A stretch of 64,000 nt of DNA from Litoditis marina (Eukaryota; Nematoda; Chromadorea; Rhabditida; Rhabditidae): the NCBI GenBank assembly GCA_964036275.1, contig OZ038434.1:8947060-9011059 (forward strand), written 5' to 3'. Positions 1-12,800 of this stretch are shown in pieces (positions within the stretch are counted from its first letter, which is position 1; every line of letters begins with the position of its first letter). Below the pieces are notes generated by a model. It had not been told where the DNA came from. It worked only from the letters and a program-made list of their open reading frames with translations, and ran no database searches. A program made the translations under genes and the position numbers.

Positions 1-158
1 CATCATGTATTGGAATTAGTTGAATGACATTTATGTCCCTTTTCTTTACGTTCAATGACATACAAACAAGAAAAAATTGGAACAGAGCTTCATTGCTGTG
101 TGATAGCCAGTCAGAGGCACACGAAAAGCACTGCGAAAAGTTCGAAAGTCTATTTCAG

Positions 159-3100
159 ATTCTTCTCAGCGTGTACTTTTTCCTTTTCGATCTGAACTCT
201 ATTGCACTGGGAAGTATTTTGGTGAGTCAGACTGGGTTCGCTCAAGGAAAGAGGGTCGATTATTGTTCATCTAGCTCTAATACGTTCTGTTTTTAGTTCG
301 ATCCTGTCATATTTTAGGCGTAATCCACAAACAGTTCCACCCATGCAGATGAAATTAAAACTCAGTTATTGTCAGTCATTATAGGTCAAAATAATCTGAA
401 ACTGAAAGGGGGAAAACTTGTGGAATAAGTGTCGACTAAGATTTTTTGACGTTTTTTGTTCAAGTTTATGAGTTCACGAGTTCAACAGTTCACATTTGCG
501 CCTGCAGTGAATTCCGTAAACACCTTCCAAAGGGAACAGGGCGATCTCAGACCAGATTGAAACTTATGCTCGAATGGAAACATTTAGTGATGACCGAAAA
601 TTTGAAACATCTAGGCGGGAAAATGATCATTGAGAATGAAGTTATGTAGTGTTATAAAGTTATGTAATAAAGTTATAAAGTTATAAAGTTATGTAGTGTT
701 AGATGCGGAACAACTAAACCTAACAAACCTTACAGTTCTACAACCTTGTCTCTTACTACGTGTTCGAATCAGCGTGTGATGTTATGGTGCCTATCTGGAT
801 ATGTTTCGCTTTTCGATTTGTCACCAAAGCCTGTTTCAACTCCCTTAGTCTGTTGAATCTGGCTATGAGTCTGGAGAGATTCATTGCAACTGTCAAGAGG
901 GACACCTATGAAACATCCAAGTGGCCGCTAGGGGCTACGGCCGCGCTTTTCTCGGTTGGTGGATTATGAAGGAATAGTCTGAAACTTATTCGTAAAATAG
1001 TTATATGAATGTGCTCGGCAAAAATATGTACTCAATAATAGTTTCGACCCTCTTTTACATCTTTTAGATATTTACATCTTTTACTGAGCACATTCATATA
1101 ACTATAAAATCCAAAACGTCTTCGTGACACAATATATTTTGTTCAAATAAATAACCTAATATATATTCGTGAAATGTTCACAGTTCCCATATTCTCTATA
1201 TGCTTCGAATCTATTGTGTTTTAGTTATGCCTAGTGTCAACCATGTTCGTAGGTTGCGTTAGTGACCTCAACAAAACAACTAATCGAACGGTTCGATTCG
1301 AACCATCCTAGCGTGTTCATAATATATGCCAATCATTGTCTTAAACACTTTTACTGCTAGTAATATGTGTTTTAATTTGCAAGTTCATCGTGTGAAACAC
1401 ATCACAGCTAGAGATTGTGTAATGAAATGTGCACAATTGGTGATAGTTTCACATTTGTCACATGACTTTTTTGGTCACATTCATCTGATGTTTCAGGTAG
1501 TGGTGGGTACACAGAACACGTGGTGGGTTATGGGAAGTATCGATTTCGTGGGTTCAGTACCTCTATGTTCCTCTGTGATTGGCAGCAGCTCCGACCCAAA
1601 CAAACCTTACAACATTTTTCTGTGGATGATAGAGGGACTAAAACTGTCATCTGTGGTCTTGCTTGCTGTGTGGAACTTCTACGGAACCAAAGTGTGAGTC
1701 TGGAATGTCATCTAGAATTGGAAAATGTTCCATGTAGGTCCTACATTTTTTTGGAAAATTGTAGAGACCACCTAGAACTGTAAATTTCTCAACCAGGCTA
1801 GAGAAAAGAATGCTTGTGTTTACTGTGGCGGCTTATATTTTAGTTTTGAGTGTCTTTGACAGGCTCTGAATCTTCAGACAGCGTCTGATATGAAATCACG
1901 AGGTAGCCTGGAAAGTAATTTTTTTTGTTTTTTTTTGTTGTTTTGTTTTCTAGACCCTACTCATCATAATGGTTCGTGGACTAATCTCCTGATCTTTTTC
2001 GCTGTTTTCGTGAACATAGTACACCGGACCAGTTCACAAGAACCAGTTAGATTTCCCATAATGTCACATATTGAAACTTTTCTTGTTTTTAAATTTAAAG
2101 AATCCGTTCCGCTATAATCTGAGTTTCACGAAAAATTCGAAAAGCTCAAAAAACATTTTTAATGTCTTCCCATAGACCATGGAAAAACTTTCTGACTGAA
2201 AACTTGTAAAATTTGCATAACATAAAGCACTAAAAAAGAGGACATGAACATTTCCACTGTGACGCAACTTGACCCTGTATCTTTTCCAATTGAGTATTTC
2301 CAGACGAGTTTTCAATCTCAGCAGCAACTTTCAATTGAGAGAAAACCGAAATGTAATTGGCCTCCTTTTGGCCATGATGGGATTTCATTCACTCATCACG
2401 CTCACGAATAAAGGAGTACGTGCGATCCTATTCTTCTACCAGGTGAGCTCGATTAAGTCAACTATTACATGTCATAATTCAATCAAACTATTCAATAACT
2501 TTTTTTCACCGATGACATACGCACGCAGAGCGCTGAATATACACACAATGAGGGAAAGTTTTAGAATTATATTTGCTCGAACTTCGAATAATACGTGTAG
2601 ATATGGAAAACTAAAAATGATACGGAACATGACCCAACCTGTCCAGTTTTCTTCGCTATTTCTGTTTTTTTTGACTTTTTCACGTTTTCTACACTTTTAT
2701 CCACCACGAAAGTAATTGTTCGTTCAGGATGATTTCTCAGACATGGTGCTGGTCGCAGTCAATGAAGGAGCTAACGTGAGTGATCCAGAAAAAAATCAAT
2801 AATGAAATCTCGTACCCAGTTTCCAATTTTCTTAAACCATGTTTGAGTTTGCAGAACCACGTGATTAACGAGCAGACTAACCATTGAATGAGAGAAAGAA
2901 CTAGCGAAACGGTAAAATGCCGTGGGGATATTCCTGAACACCTGTCCACTCAAACTATTCTAATTATTTGAGTTCCTGAATGAATTCATAAAATAATGCA
3001 GAAATCCTACATAAATTCTCTGTCTATTTAGATTTTTCCTTACTACACCGTTTTTCTGCCTCTTCTCCTGGTAGTGATGATACGCCGTATTCGAAACTCC

Positions 3101-3797
3101 CGCAAAACGGTTCCAGCCTACCAAATAGACCAACACGTTATGTATTTTGAGGTAGGTAGAAATAGAGATTCTGGAATGTGAACTTCCTGAAGTCCAATTA
3201 CTCATCACGTGAATGTTTTAAGTGGTTCATGTGTTTTTCTGGTTTCCTCGGTATAGTTGTATCTGTCAGTAAGAACGGGATTGAACTCATAACATCAGAA
3301 TAAACATTTTCAACCAAGCATCGCGATCGAGCTAGTCGAGCCAAAAATAAGCTAACAACCGTGTAGAACTGTTTCTCGTACAGCAAACCACATTTGAAGG
3401 ATTGAAAATAATTATTTGAAAGCATAAATCCTTCTGCCATACAATTGCATTCGCTTCACAGCGCGTGCCCTCTGCTGTTCGTAGCAATATAGTCGTACCT
3501 CCTCAAATTGTTACTGAAGGTGCTAATAAAACAATCGAACGGAATTTTGTTCAACTGAGGGAGACAGACTATCATTTAACGCTGTCTCTCAATCATGAAT
3601 TGAAAATGTATTTGATGAAATTCACGTAAAAATCCGGCTTGATTCTATAGATCGAGTAGAGTCTCTATCGAAAGAATATCATTTCAATATTTTCCTCGTT
3701 TCAGGCCTATGCGCAGGCTTGGTCCACATCTCCAACTGAACATAACACCAGTCAAGGAAGAAGACCACTGAGCTCGTGTTGTAGTTTAGAACACTGA
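159..3797 (+). CDS. Srab-like chemoreceptor gene A (5' end off window)
   Basis: Seven exons are readable: 159-221, 736-954, 1497-1693, 2304-2442, 2728-2775, 3032-3151 and 3705-3797 (stop TGA), giving 292 residues. The first exon (53 residues in the paralogs) lies left of the window. The product is a seven-helix nematode chemoreceptor of the Sra superfamily, expected in sensory neuron cilia; ligand unknown. Seen: a SACDV motif before TM3, then LERFIAT followed by TYETSKWPLG after TM3, the WWVMGSIDF block, and the conserved loop VFNLSSNFQLRENRNVIGLL before TM6. Exon sizes match genes B, C and D closely (63, 219, 197, 139, 48, 120 nt). Introns start GT and end in CAG or TAG; the donor after 954 is gttggt. 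All exons are open and in phase, so the gene looks functional. Srab is the best guess; Sra or Srb cannot be excluded by eye. Confidence 0.85.
637..702. repeat. short AAAGTTAT-type tandem repeat in intron of gene A
   Basis: Imperfect repeats of an 8-16 bp unit (AAAGTTATGTAGTGTT and AAAGTTAT) lie just before the acceptor of the 736-954 exon. No coding content. Confidence 0.6.
997..1105. mobile_element. 109-bp hairpin MITE in intron of gene A
   Basis: A perfect 20-bp inverted repeat (997-1016 and 1086-1105, ATAGTTATATGAATGTGCTC) closes a 69-bp loop inside the intron between the 736-954 and 1497-1693 exons. This is typical of a small non-autonomous DNA transposon. No ORF. Confidence 0.7.
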
Positions 3798-4182
3798 TTA
3801 TTCAAAGTCATTTAACTCATTTAATTAGTATTAGCCACTACCACAGATGACGATAATCATTCTAGTTAGTAGTTACACAAAGTAATCTCTTACAGCGTAA
3901 TATATCTTTTCTAACGAGATATGACGTTATATATTGTCACGGTACCTTTACTATAGCGTAGAGATCTCCCTCAATTCAAATGAATTTCACCCATGACCCA
4001 AGCTTATCTCACTTGGAGAAAACTAACAGATGTGAAAACACCCTATCATAGCGTTCGCTAGTTTGTCTCGAATGCTTAACGTTTTTTCTTCTTTTTGTAG
4101 ATGTGAATAAATCGAACATACATCGTTCGATCTGCTGGTTCTTATGTCGTTTCATGTTGCATGTAAAAAAAGTTTCACCGAA

Positions 4183-4713
4183 TCACATTGAAAGAGTGCC
4201 CTTATTCAGTTCCTCCATAACGGCTACAATAAACGGCGGCCGAAAATTCGGAAGATTTGTTTGTCGTAAAAATAGTTCTCGGTAGAAGTTCGGTTGAATT
4301 TTGAACCCAGTCATACTTGAAAACCAAAACGGTCGGTCGAATTGGAAAGCAATCGTGAACATTATAGACAAGCAACAGAGTTCCGTTTCGTTTGCTCGTG
4401 AACAGCCTGGTCTGTCAGTGTGATAACTTAGCCACCTCGTTTTCATTGGAGCAGACACTTCATTAGTCAGAACCAAATACGCTACTTTATACTTCATAAG
4501 GTAACGTAATGCGTATCGAAAAAGTGATAAAGGTAATTTGGAGTAGATCAAATTAATCTTGTGCACATTCATTCGCTGAACTAGTTTCAAGTCATACTCA
4601 ATAGTCACGGTGACTAGGACGTATGTCCTCATGTGACATGAACTGTTCGAAAAATTCAAACTACAAAAAAAAACGATAAACGTCTCAACTTGTGGATTCT
4701 GGTTGGAAGTCAA
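4183..4713 (-). other. 176-codon unidentified ORF, partly a repeat
   Basis: This is one of the longer open frames between genes A and B. It has no recognisable domain, no signal peptide and no clear splice partners. Part of it (about 4420-4590) is repeated, diverged, at about 12880-13045 inside an intron of gene B. There the same minus frame still reads similarly (VHKINLIYSKL here, VHKINVIHSKL there; VLTNEVSAPM here, VLTNKIAAPM there) but has a stop. It may be a decayed repeat-encoded protein or a chance frame. I do not assign a function. Confidence 0.25.
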
Positions 4714-6246
4714 ACTTAACCGTATGAGTAACTAAATTATCTCCCAGACTACGCCTGACACATAGTTTTTCAGCATTTCTCAAATAACAAAATTTTTTGC
4801 AAAACTCCTGAAGATGAAGCAATGAGGAGCCTTTCTATATACTAAATAGGGAAAGAGACATGTTTCTCAAATAGTTGGTATTCGTTTTTGAACCGAACAC
4901 GAGGTAAGATAGATATTTATTTCAGTGGCGCTGGCGAGGTTTCGGCGGATTGGACGTTTTCCGAACCTCATTCCACACGGAGTATGTGGACAGAATGTGG
5001 GAGATAAGTGAATAGTTGAGTTTCGCCGGCGTAGTAATATCTCTACAATGTGTGAGATCTCACAGGAACCATCTAGCTAGAACCCGTGAAATAGTTTGAG
5101 AGATTTGGTCGTATAATAGTATAGAATTGCATTTTTTTGGAATATTACAAAAGCTTAAATAAATTTCGCAATATTTTTTCTAACTTTCAGGAGAGAACAA
5201 TGAAGGTATAAAAGTTCGCAGAAAGATATTCTTCAGAAATGATATTTTTTGTAAATTGAAAACAAAATATATTAATTCGTATAGTTTTTGGACACGTTTG
5301 ACATACATTTTTCGACTCTCGACCGACACAGACTACAGAGAAACCGCACAATTCACATCATACCTGCTTGTGAACAATGGTTGGAAAACAAGTATCTTCG
5401 CAAAAAAATCCTAATTAGAAATATCATAATTGCTAGATCTTCACGAATTGTGCGGGTTATCTTGTAATTGAAGAAAGGCTATGCAAACTAATTGCCAGTT
5501 CATGTAGTCAGAGAACCAAATCACTATGTGTGTGCCGTAGTCTGAGAGATATCCTTTTCGTAACTCAGATATGGTCGGGTTCTACTTCCAAACAGGTCGA
5601 CAAGTCACGATTTTTTACCCTGTTTCTGTAGCTTCAACCGTACTCAAAGTCTCTGTTACATACGTGTTTCATGGTTGAAGATATGGGTTCATTCTGTTGA
5701 AAAATGATTAAAAAGCTGCTTTTCCATTGAGCAAAAGGTGTTTTTCTCTTAATTAACATTTTCAGGCCGTGACTTTTTAGATTCCCCGCAAGGTCTGCTT
5801 ATAGTTTTTCCAAGGAACAGCTCTCTCGTGACAATTGCATGATTTTTGCAGGAAGTAACTTGAGTTTTCGAGGTAATTGAACTGGCGCGGTGCTATACAA
5901 TAAAGTAAATTAACGGTACGTTATTTACGACCCTTTTATCAACCTCGCCAGAGATATATAGTAGTACGATTAGTGTATCCAGAAGCCGTGTGTTTGTTTG
6001 TGCACGTTCACTGTTTTCCCGTTTTTTTTGGTTGGGTGTGGTGGAACTTTCCACTGCACCAGCAACAACCCTCAAACAATCTAATGCTGTTCTTTTTTGT
6101 ACTTTGTTGTGTTAAAAAAACAAAAAAAGTCGTTTATATCTGTATGAACTGAATGTCACGTTTTTTTAGCAACGGTAGTTTCAACTATTATTATCAACTC
6201 TTGCGTGTACTTGTTCCACCTTGATAAACGTGCTTACACCGTGGCA

Positions 6247-6527
6247 AACTTCTTCTCGAACCGACTATTCCCGAACCGAAACCAAACCGATTCTTCCCGA
6301 ACCAGTTGGTTTGGTAAGGAACCGAACAGTTTGCGTACTCAAACCGACATGAAACCGAACCAAACCCTAATAAACGTTATGTAGTCGAGCAATTTTAGCA
6401 TTATTAACATGAATTGGTTTGGTTCTAACTTTGTTCGCTTAAATTTGGTTCGGTTTTATAACGAACCAATTGGTTCGGGAAGAATAGGTTCGATTTTAGT
6501 TCGGGAAGAGTCGATCCGAGAAGAAAT
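6247..6527. mobile_element. GAACCGA-rich imperfect inverted-repeat element
   Basis: The left arm (about 6247-6345) is rich in GAACCGA/CCCGAACC. The right arm (about 6440-6527) is rich in GGTTCGG/TCGGGAAGA and pairs with it imperfectly. The ends (AACTTCTTCTCG and CGAGAAGAAATT) are near-complementary. It looks like a foldback or MITE-type element of about 280 bp without coding capacity. Confidence 0.6.
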
Positions 6528-8874
6528 TCCCCTTACAGGCAACATCGTCTGAGTGCTCGATTGTCATTGCTCACTCCATAAACAGAACGTTATGTTTTAT
6601 CAAATGTCCTGAATATCTCGGATCTTGATAGTTATGGTTACCACCCACATCAACTCTCAAACAGACAATTCACTCCATAATGATTGATGCGTTTAAATGC
6701 TGGTAAACAAGAAGAGATCAAACCATGATAGCAGTCAGGAGACCATATATTCTGTGTGTATGTAGTTTGACTTGTACAGTGTGCACATAACAGCGACTGT
6801 GAATTACGAGAACGAAACAACTTGAACCGTTTCGGCCCGTTATTCATTGAGCGACCTTCATGGTGTACCATTTGTAGCGGATTAGTTTTGATTTGAAGAT
6901 GTGACTATTAATGTCATAATCGTTAGCTGCTGTAATAACTTTTTATGGTCGAGATAAACGGGTTGCCTGAGACGTATACCATTACGAACGGTGGTAGCGC
7001 AACCTTTGCATATCTATCGGTTTTCGTTGTTCTGACACTTGCTAATAAGGGAAGTAATTAGAATTTAGTTCACTAGACATTCAGTTTACCTGGAGTGTGA
7101 TTATTCAAATCAGCCGGCACCCAACGTAATAACACGTTATTGTTATTCCGATTACACAGTGTCTTGAATTATTGCCATGTTGACGCTTTCACGGCAACCC
7201 AGTTTGTCTTGATTGTTATGCATGATGTAGTGATTATGTGGGTAATGATATCTGTGTCGGATAAATTCAGAGAATGATGGAAATCTAATTCAGTATGTGT
7301 ATTCTACTCAAAAGTTCGCGTCTAGACGATTTCATGGTAACCGTGCAAGAATAGTGCAAAAGGCGGAAGTGTTTGTAGTTCCCCTATTTTGCTCTTTTCA
7401 ATCAAAACGCGCGGACCGTAATCAGTGAAAATGGTGGTTACGGGGAAGTGGCACACAACAGTTTGTTTGTGACATAGAACAGACCCACGTCTAGTCTTGC
7501 CTTTACCAAGTGAACTTGGGCAGCGAGCCAACAAAACTTCTCGACTGGTTCAGTTATTCAAAAACTTCTGTTGTAAGAAAACCAGTAGGAAAATGTGGGA
7601 CTGCGCATGTATGCTTAATTTGTTCACTGTACAATTCACGAAGTGTTTATTGACGCCTAATTCAAAATCATGAGTGATTTTGCATGAGTCATTTTTTCTG
7701 TGCCAATGTTGTTAGGCTACGCTATACTAACTGGTTTTAATGATGAGAACTTCATAACATTCTGAGCCTTGTTTTGACCAACACATGGATAATGGTATAA
7801 CAAACAACGTATCAGTAGTTGCTACACTGATTCGTTTTTTTTTCAACTGAACTAGGTAATAAATATTGTAGAATCTAGAGAGCTCCAGCCATGAGCAAGA
7901 AGCCCAACTGCTGGTTACCCTACACCGCATTGGTTACAATCACTATACAATCACCTCTGTTTTGTTCAGTTTTGGTAAATGATTTCATATGCGCAATCCT
8001 AACTATCAAAACGAATGCTATGGCTAGTGCTAAGAATTGGCATTGGTAGGAAGTTGCAGACACCTCAACGTTCAGAATGAGTTGAGGACGTGATTATAGA
8101 CGGAAACGCAACTACAGTGGACAATTAAACAGGTAGCTATGACAAAAGTCTCGGGACTGAGACGTGAAAAATCAGGAGTTCAGCAGTGAGAAATCTTTTC
8201 CCTAGCCAGCTAGATATGTTTGCTAGATAAAGCAATAGTTAACCAACGCCTTTCTCTAAACCGAAACTTTCCTCCTTTATTACAGTAGTTACAACTCTCT
8301 TTCTGCAAAACGTTAGATGATATCAGATAACAATATCAAAATAATGAGCGAAGTTTTGATGCATGGCTTGTTCAATTCACTGATTGAGTAAGCTAGATTT
8401 CTATACACGACTTTGTCTTTTCGTAGTTATTCGTTCACTCATTTGTAAATGTGGCGGGTTTCTGATCATTATGTTTTTCAAACAATCTAAATTAGGCCAA
8501 CATCTGGTGATTGGATTCATTTCTCAGAAATATCATCACTTCCATTTTTTCAATGGAAGCCTCAGATAAATTTAGCACTGATGAACGCATCGGCTCGTGA
8601 ATAACCACTTGGTCAAAAAACTCATTTCACAAACTGTGCTTGAATTCAGCCAGACATATATACTGAACTGTAATTGAACGTAGTAGGAATACTATAGGTG
8701 AAAACGCTATATTCTAGTTTGAGGGAACCATGTTCAGATGGCCGGCTGCTTGTGGGCGCCGCACCAGCCATCACAGCTTAGTTCAATACCCAGCTGGTGC
8801 ACAATTTTGACTAGGCTGATCGCTATTGGAAACTTTCCAACACAATTTACTCCGCCCACTCAGACAATTGCCAG

Positions 8875-9003
8875 CCAATTGGCCAGCCAGTTTTTTATCG
8901 GCCGAACGAGAGAGTGTACAGGTCAGAGAGACGCAGACTGTCTTAGCCTGTCTGCGCGTCATTGACCTGCATGCTCTCTCGTTTTTGTAGCTGGCCAATT
9001 GCA
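8875..9003. mobile_element. hairpin MITE with nested inverted repeats
   Basis: The inner arms 8905-8939 and 8949-8983 are almost complementary (AACGAGAGAG...GCAGAC against GTCTGC...CTCTCTCGTT) around a loop of about 9 bp. Outer arms ATTGGCCAGC (about 8877) and GCTGGCCAAT (about 8990) extend the stem. No ORF spans it convincingly. The transcript would fold into a long hairpin. Confidence 0.7.
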
Positions 9004-9132
9004 GAAAAATGGCGCTAATCGTTCTGAGCACTAAAATCTACTGTAACTGGCTGCTATCGATGGTTGAAACAAACTATACATACGCATTGTGCTGTAAGTT
9101 TCAGTTTGGTCGAAGGTAGTAAACGATAACGA

Positions 9133-9154
9133 CCCCCCCCCCCCCCCCCCCCCC
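9133..9154. repeat. poly-C run of 22
   Basis: An uninterrupted C22 (G22 on the other strand) in the intergenic region upstream of gene B. It could form a G-quadruplex; the exact length is prone to sequencing error. Confidence 0.9.
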
Positions 9155-9833
9155 TTATAATATGAAATCAGAATAGAATTCAGGAATCCGAGATTTTTCC
9201 GAGAACGGCACGTCAAGGCGGCTCACGGTATCTGTATCCGAACTGTATTGAATTTAGTACAAGTCAAAAACTATGAAGTTGTTGAATAGTATTACTCTTT
9301 TTTTATCAACCTGAAACCAGTCACGTTCCATGAGAGTGTTTCTTGGAACACAAATGATATTATTAAATTTGCACGCTGCAAATTCTGCCGAGGCTCTCGG
9401 TACCTAGAAATCAGTTACAAGTTTTATAGCCCGAGCGAACTTTTTTCCTTTTTTTCAAAACTTTATAGCTTAGCGACGGTTGGACAGGACCAATACAAGA
9501 CCGCAGAATTGGAATGATCTCCAAAATGTTGTAACATTTTATACCGTGTTCGACTGAATTTGTCAATGAATTGGAAGCAACGTTTTTCACAATTATCAAA
9601 ACTATGCATGTGTATTTATCGCATGTGATAATGAGAAATGATTGAATATCGCGTTGTTTGGTCAGTTCTCGGGGTTTAGTGTAAATCACGTCTCAAGAAT
9701 GCTGTCCTACTTGCCACTGAGCCCATACCGGTATTCGTATGAGCACTTGCAGGTTCTATCTTTCTTCCTTTGTAGTGTTTTCCTGTTTCGTATCAATGTC
9801 AACTGAACCATCACAAAACATGTATTCTCTCAA

Positions 9834-9847
9834 TTTTTCAGATAAGA
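9834..9847 (+). promoter_or_regulatory. likely trans-splice acceptor before gene B
   Basis: The sequence TTTTTCAG lies six bases before the start ATG at 9848, the usual position for spliced-leader addition in nematodes. It could instead be the acceptor of an unseen 5' exon. Confidence 0.5.
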
Positions 9848-12800
9848 ATGAACTCATCGTGCGACTATGCAGAAGAACACATGAACTACATTCCCCTACA
9901 CCTGATTCTTCTCCTGATTGTCGTGTTGTGTACCACAACACTGTTCACAACCTACTTCTTCAGAAAGTACTATTTGCAGGAAATGTTCTACCACAAAAAT
10001 TGTAAAGTAAGTTGAAAACGAACATCTGTACGTGGCTCGAAACTCAACTCAATTTGAATATAACGTTTCCAATCCCACCTTCACGCCAAAAAATGATTCT
10101 TAGTATCCCCGCGTGAATAGCGTAATCGCGCGCAGCGCGGAGCGCTGCGCAGATTAGTTTTTGATCACAACATTGCGGACTTTCAAAAGTGGTTTTATGC
10201 CATTTTCTCAAAAACTCCTGAACGGATTTTTGAGATTTTGATAGAGAGAGATAGAGGAGGAAAGGCTTTGTCATGGAGCTATTCGATATTTAATGTGCGA
10301 CCAGTGAGCTACAGTTATGCTGAATATCGTCTCGCAAAAATGTCTTCCGACAGCGGCCGCGTGGCGGCCGGGTGGCGCGGCGGCCGCAAAACCGACGAAT
10401 TTAACCGATTCGTCTGAAATTGGGAATATAGTCAGAAACAGCAGAGTTTTGTGTAAATCTGGAATCTTGGACCAATCGGTGGACAATGAGCCATTTTATC
10501 GCCTTGGAAACATTGCTTTTAGCTGCTTTGACGATAACTTCTAGATGTGCGGAGTGTGCGAAGTGAGCTGTTGTTTCGCTTTTGGGTAGTTTGAGTAGAT
10601 TAAAACATATTGAAAAAGCAATTATGTTCATCTGTAGAGATCCTGACTCCATAAAAAGGTTATTCGAACAAAAAAAAAAAGATGTCCGTAAAAGGATTCG
10701 AACCCTCGGCCTACTGGACTGTAGTGCGCTGCTCTGCCGACTGAGCCAAATAGCCACGAAAGAAGAAAGAAATGGACGGCGCCACACGTGCGCTGCCCGA
10801 AATCAGGATTGATCACGGTTTCTGAGAGAATGCTCACTAACCAAACTTGTAACGCAGTTCATGTTTCATAAATCAACATAGTTTCACCTGTTGAATTGAA
10901 TAAACTCTCAAGAAGCAATAATTGATTAGATGTCTTTATTTCATATCTATTAAATCATTATTTCCTTCGGAAATATAGAAAAAGAGGTCAATTTGTATAA
11001 AAAAACGAATGTAAAGTGAGAAACGATTAGCTTTTGAGATTGAACTGCATGGAATGTGGAAAATGAGGTCAATAACTCAAGAGGGAAATGAAAAATCTAA
11101 TCTCGCAATTTTCATGATCATCCTGACAGACTGATTCAAAAAATATATGCTAAATCTTTTAGAAAAGTCCGCTTACACTAAAAACGTATCTGAAACAAAA
11201 ATTAGCTATACTGTCAATCAATCGCACAGTCACGTGAAACATGTTAAACACAGCAGAACTCAGAAACGTGAAGAGAAAGACAAAGTGCGCCATTCCTCAT
11301 TAGAATGCTAACTTCACGTGAATATTCAATTCACTAGTTTACTCTGTTCTGTTAACAGGTTCGAATCAGTGGTGAGAAACTATCATATTCGGACGTTTTA
11401 ACTAATGATTGTTTGCTGCAAGTTCTTTCTCAGTAGAAAACCAAAATGTTTTTGACCCATGAAAATTGCGAGATTAGATTTTTCATTTCCCTCTTGAGTT
11501 ATTGACCTCCTTTTCTACATTCCATGCAGTTCAATCTCAAAATCTAATCGTTTCTCACTTTACATTCGTTTTTTATACAAATATTTCCATGCTTTCTGAA
11601 ACAAAGGGGTCGCAAGACTCAGAGATTGATTTTCACAAGTTATGCTCTACTTGATACTTGTAGTCATAGTATTAGTAACACTGTCGATATTGGAAGTAAT
11701 AGTGAAATACACATATAGCTTCTTACAGTTATTGTTGAACGTATACTTTACCTTCTTCTACTTCAATGCAACGTCTTTAGGATCTATAATGGTGAGTATA
11801 ACGATAACAAATCTGAATATTGCATAAATACAGCTTGCAAATACGTGTGTCCATGTCTAATTTTCTGATGTGCTGGAAAAACCTCAATACTTTATCACGC
11901 CTTCTTGAATAACTCTCGTCCAGTGGCGATTCTGATTATATCATGTTATCTCATAGGTTCAGGTTCGTATTTTACATTTCAGTTGTACAACCTACTCTCC
12001 TACTACGTGTATTCGTCCGCGTGCGACGTCATGATGCCTGTGTGGTCGTGTTTCATATTCAGATACCTGATCAAGACGTGTTATCAAACGTTATCCTTCC
12101 TCCAACTCTCCATGTCGCTCGAACGACTCGTAGCTACCATCTACCGCTCCACCTACGAAAAGTCGACATGGCCATTCGGAAGGGTGGCGGCAGTAGTATC
12201 GGTGAGCAGAGTACCAACTCTCTATATCTCACTCTATCTCTCTCAGCCTGCAGCATCGTCTAGATAAGAGGAAAAATCATGCTGCAACACAAAAAAACTT
12301 AACTAACCCTATTTCATTCTTGAAACATAGTGAGATTTTAATCGTTCCTCATCCCTCTCTTCCTCCATTCAACTATTTCTCTCGCTCCCTCCTGTTTTCA
12401 CGCGCTCTCTCTCTTTGACTCTCACTCTTTCTCTCTCCCTTGTCTTCTCTGTTGTTGCGTGCACATGTAGAATACAGGTATCGAGCGATTCGTGAGATAT
12501 TCCATTCAAACTTTGCAGTTGGCAGCTGTCGCAGGCAGCTGGTAGTTAAACCCTCAGAATATAACTGCCGTGAGCTAAGTAATCTCTTCAGATAGTCTTT
12601 TCTTACACTTATTTGCTTCCGAATTTTTTTTGAAAAAAGTCGTATGTCGTTTACTCATGTGCCCCCTACGCAAACATAGTGTGGTATACAATTATCCCTC
12701 CGTACCTGGTCATATGTGATTTTCGTTTTAACTACCTAGCTACACGCTTTGATCTAGGTACTTTGCAAAGAATAATGATTCATCTTATTCTGATCTGTAG

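Larger units (their letters stand above)
3798..9847. other. 6-kb intergenic region between genes A and B
   Basis: I see no exon chain with receptor or other recognisable homology here. The region holds a repeat related to one in gene B intron 3 (about 4420-4620), a GGTTCGG-rich inverted repeat (6247-6527), a hairpin element (8905-8983) and a 22-base C run (9133-9154). Short ORFs lack motifs and splice context. Confidence 0.6.

Noticed and set aside
8738..8810. Another tRNA-like stretch with AGTTCAATACC
   Set aside because: Box A is not convincing and the fold is poor.
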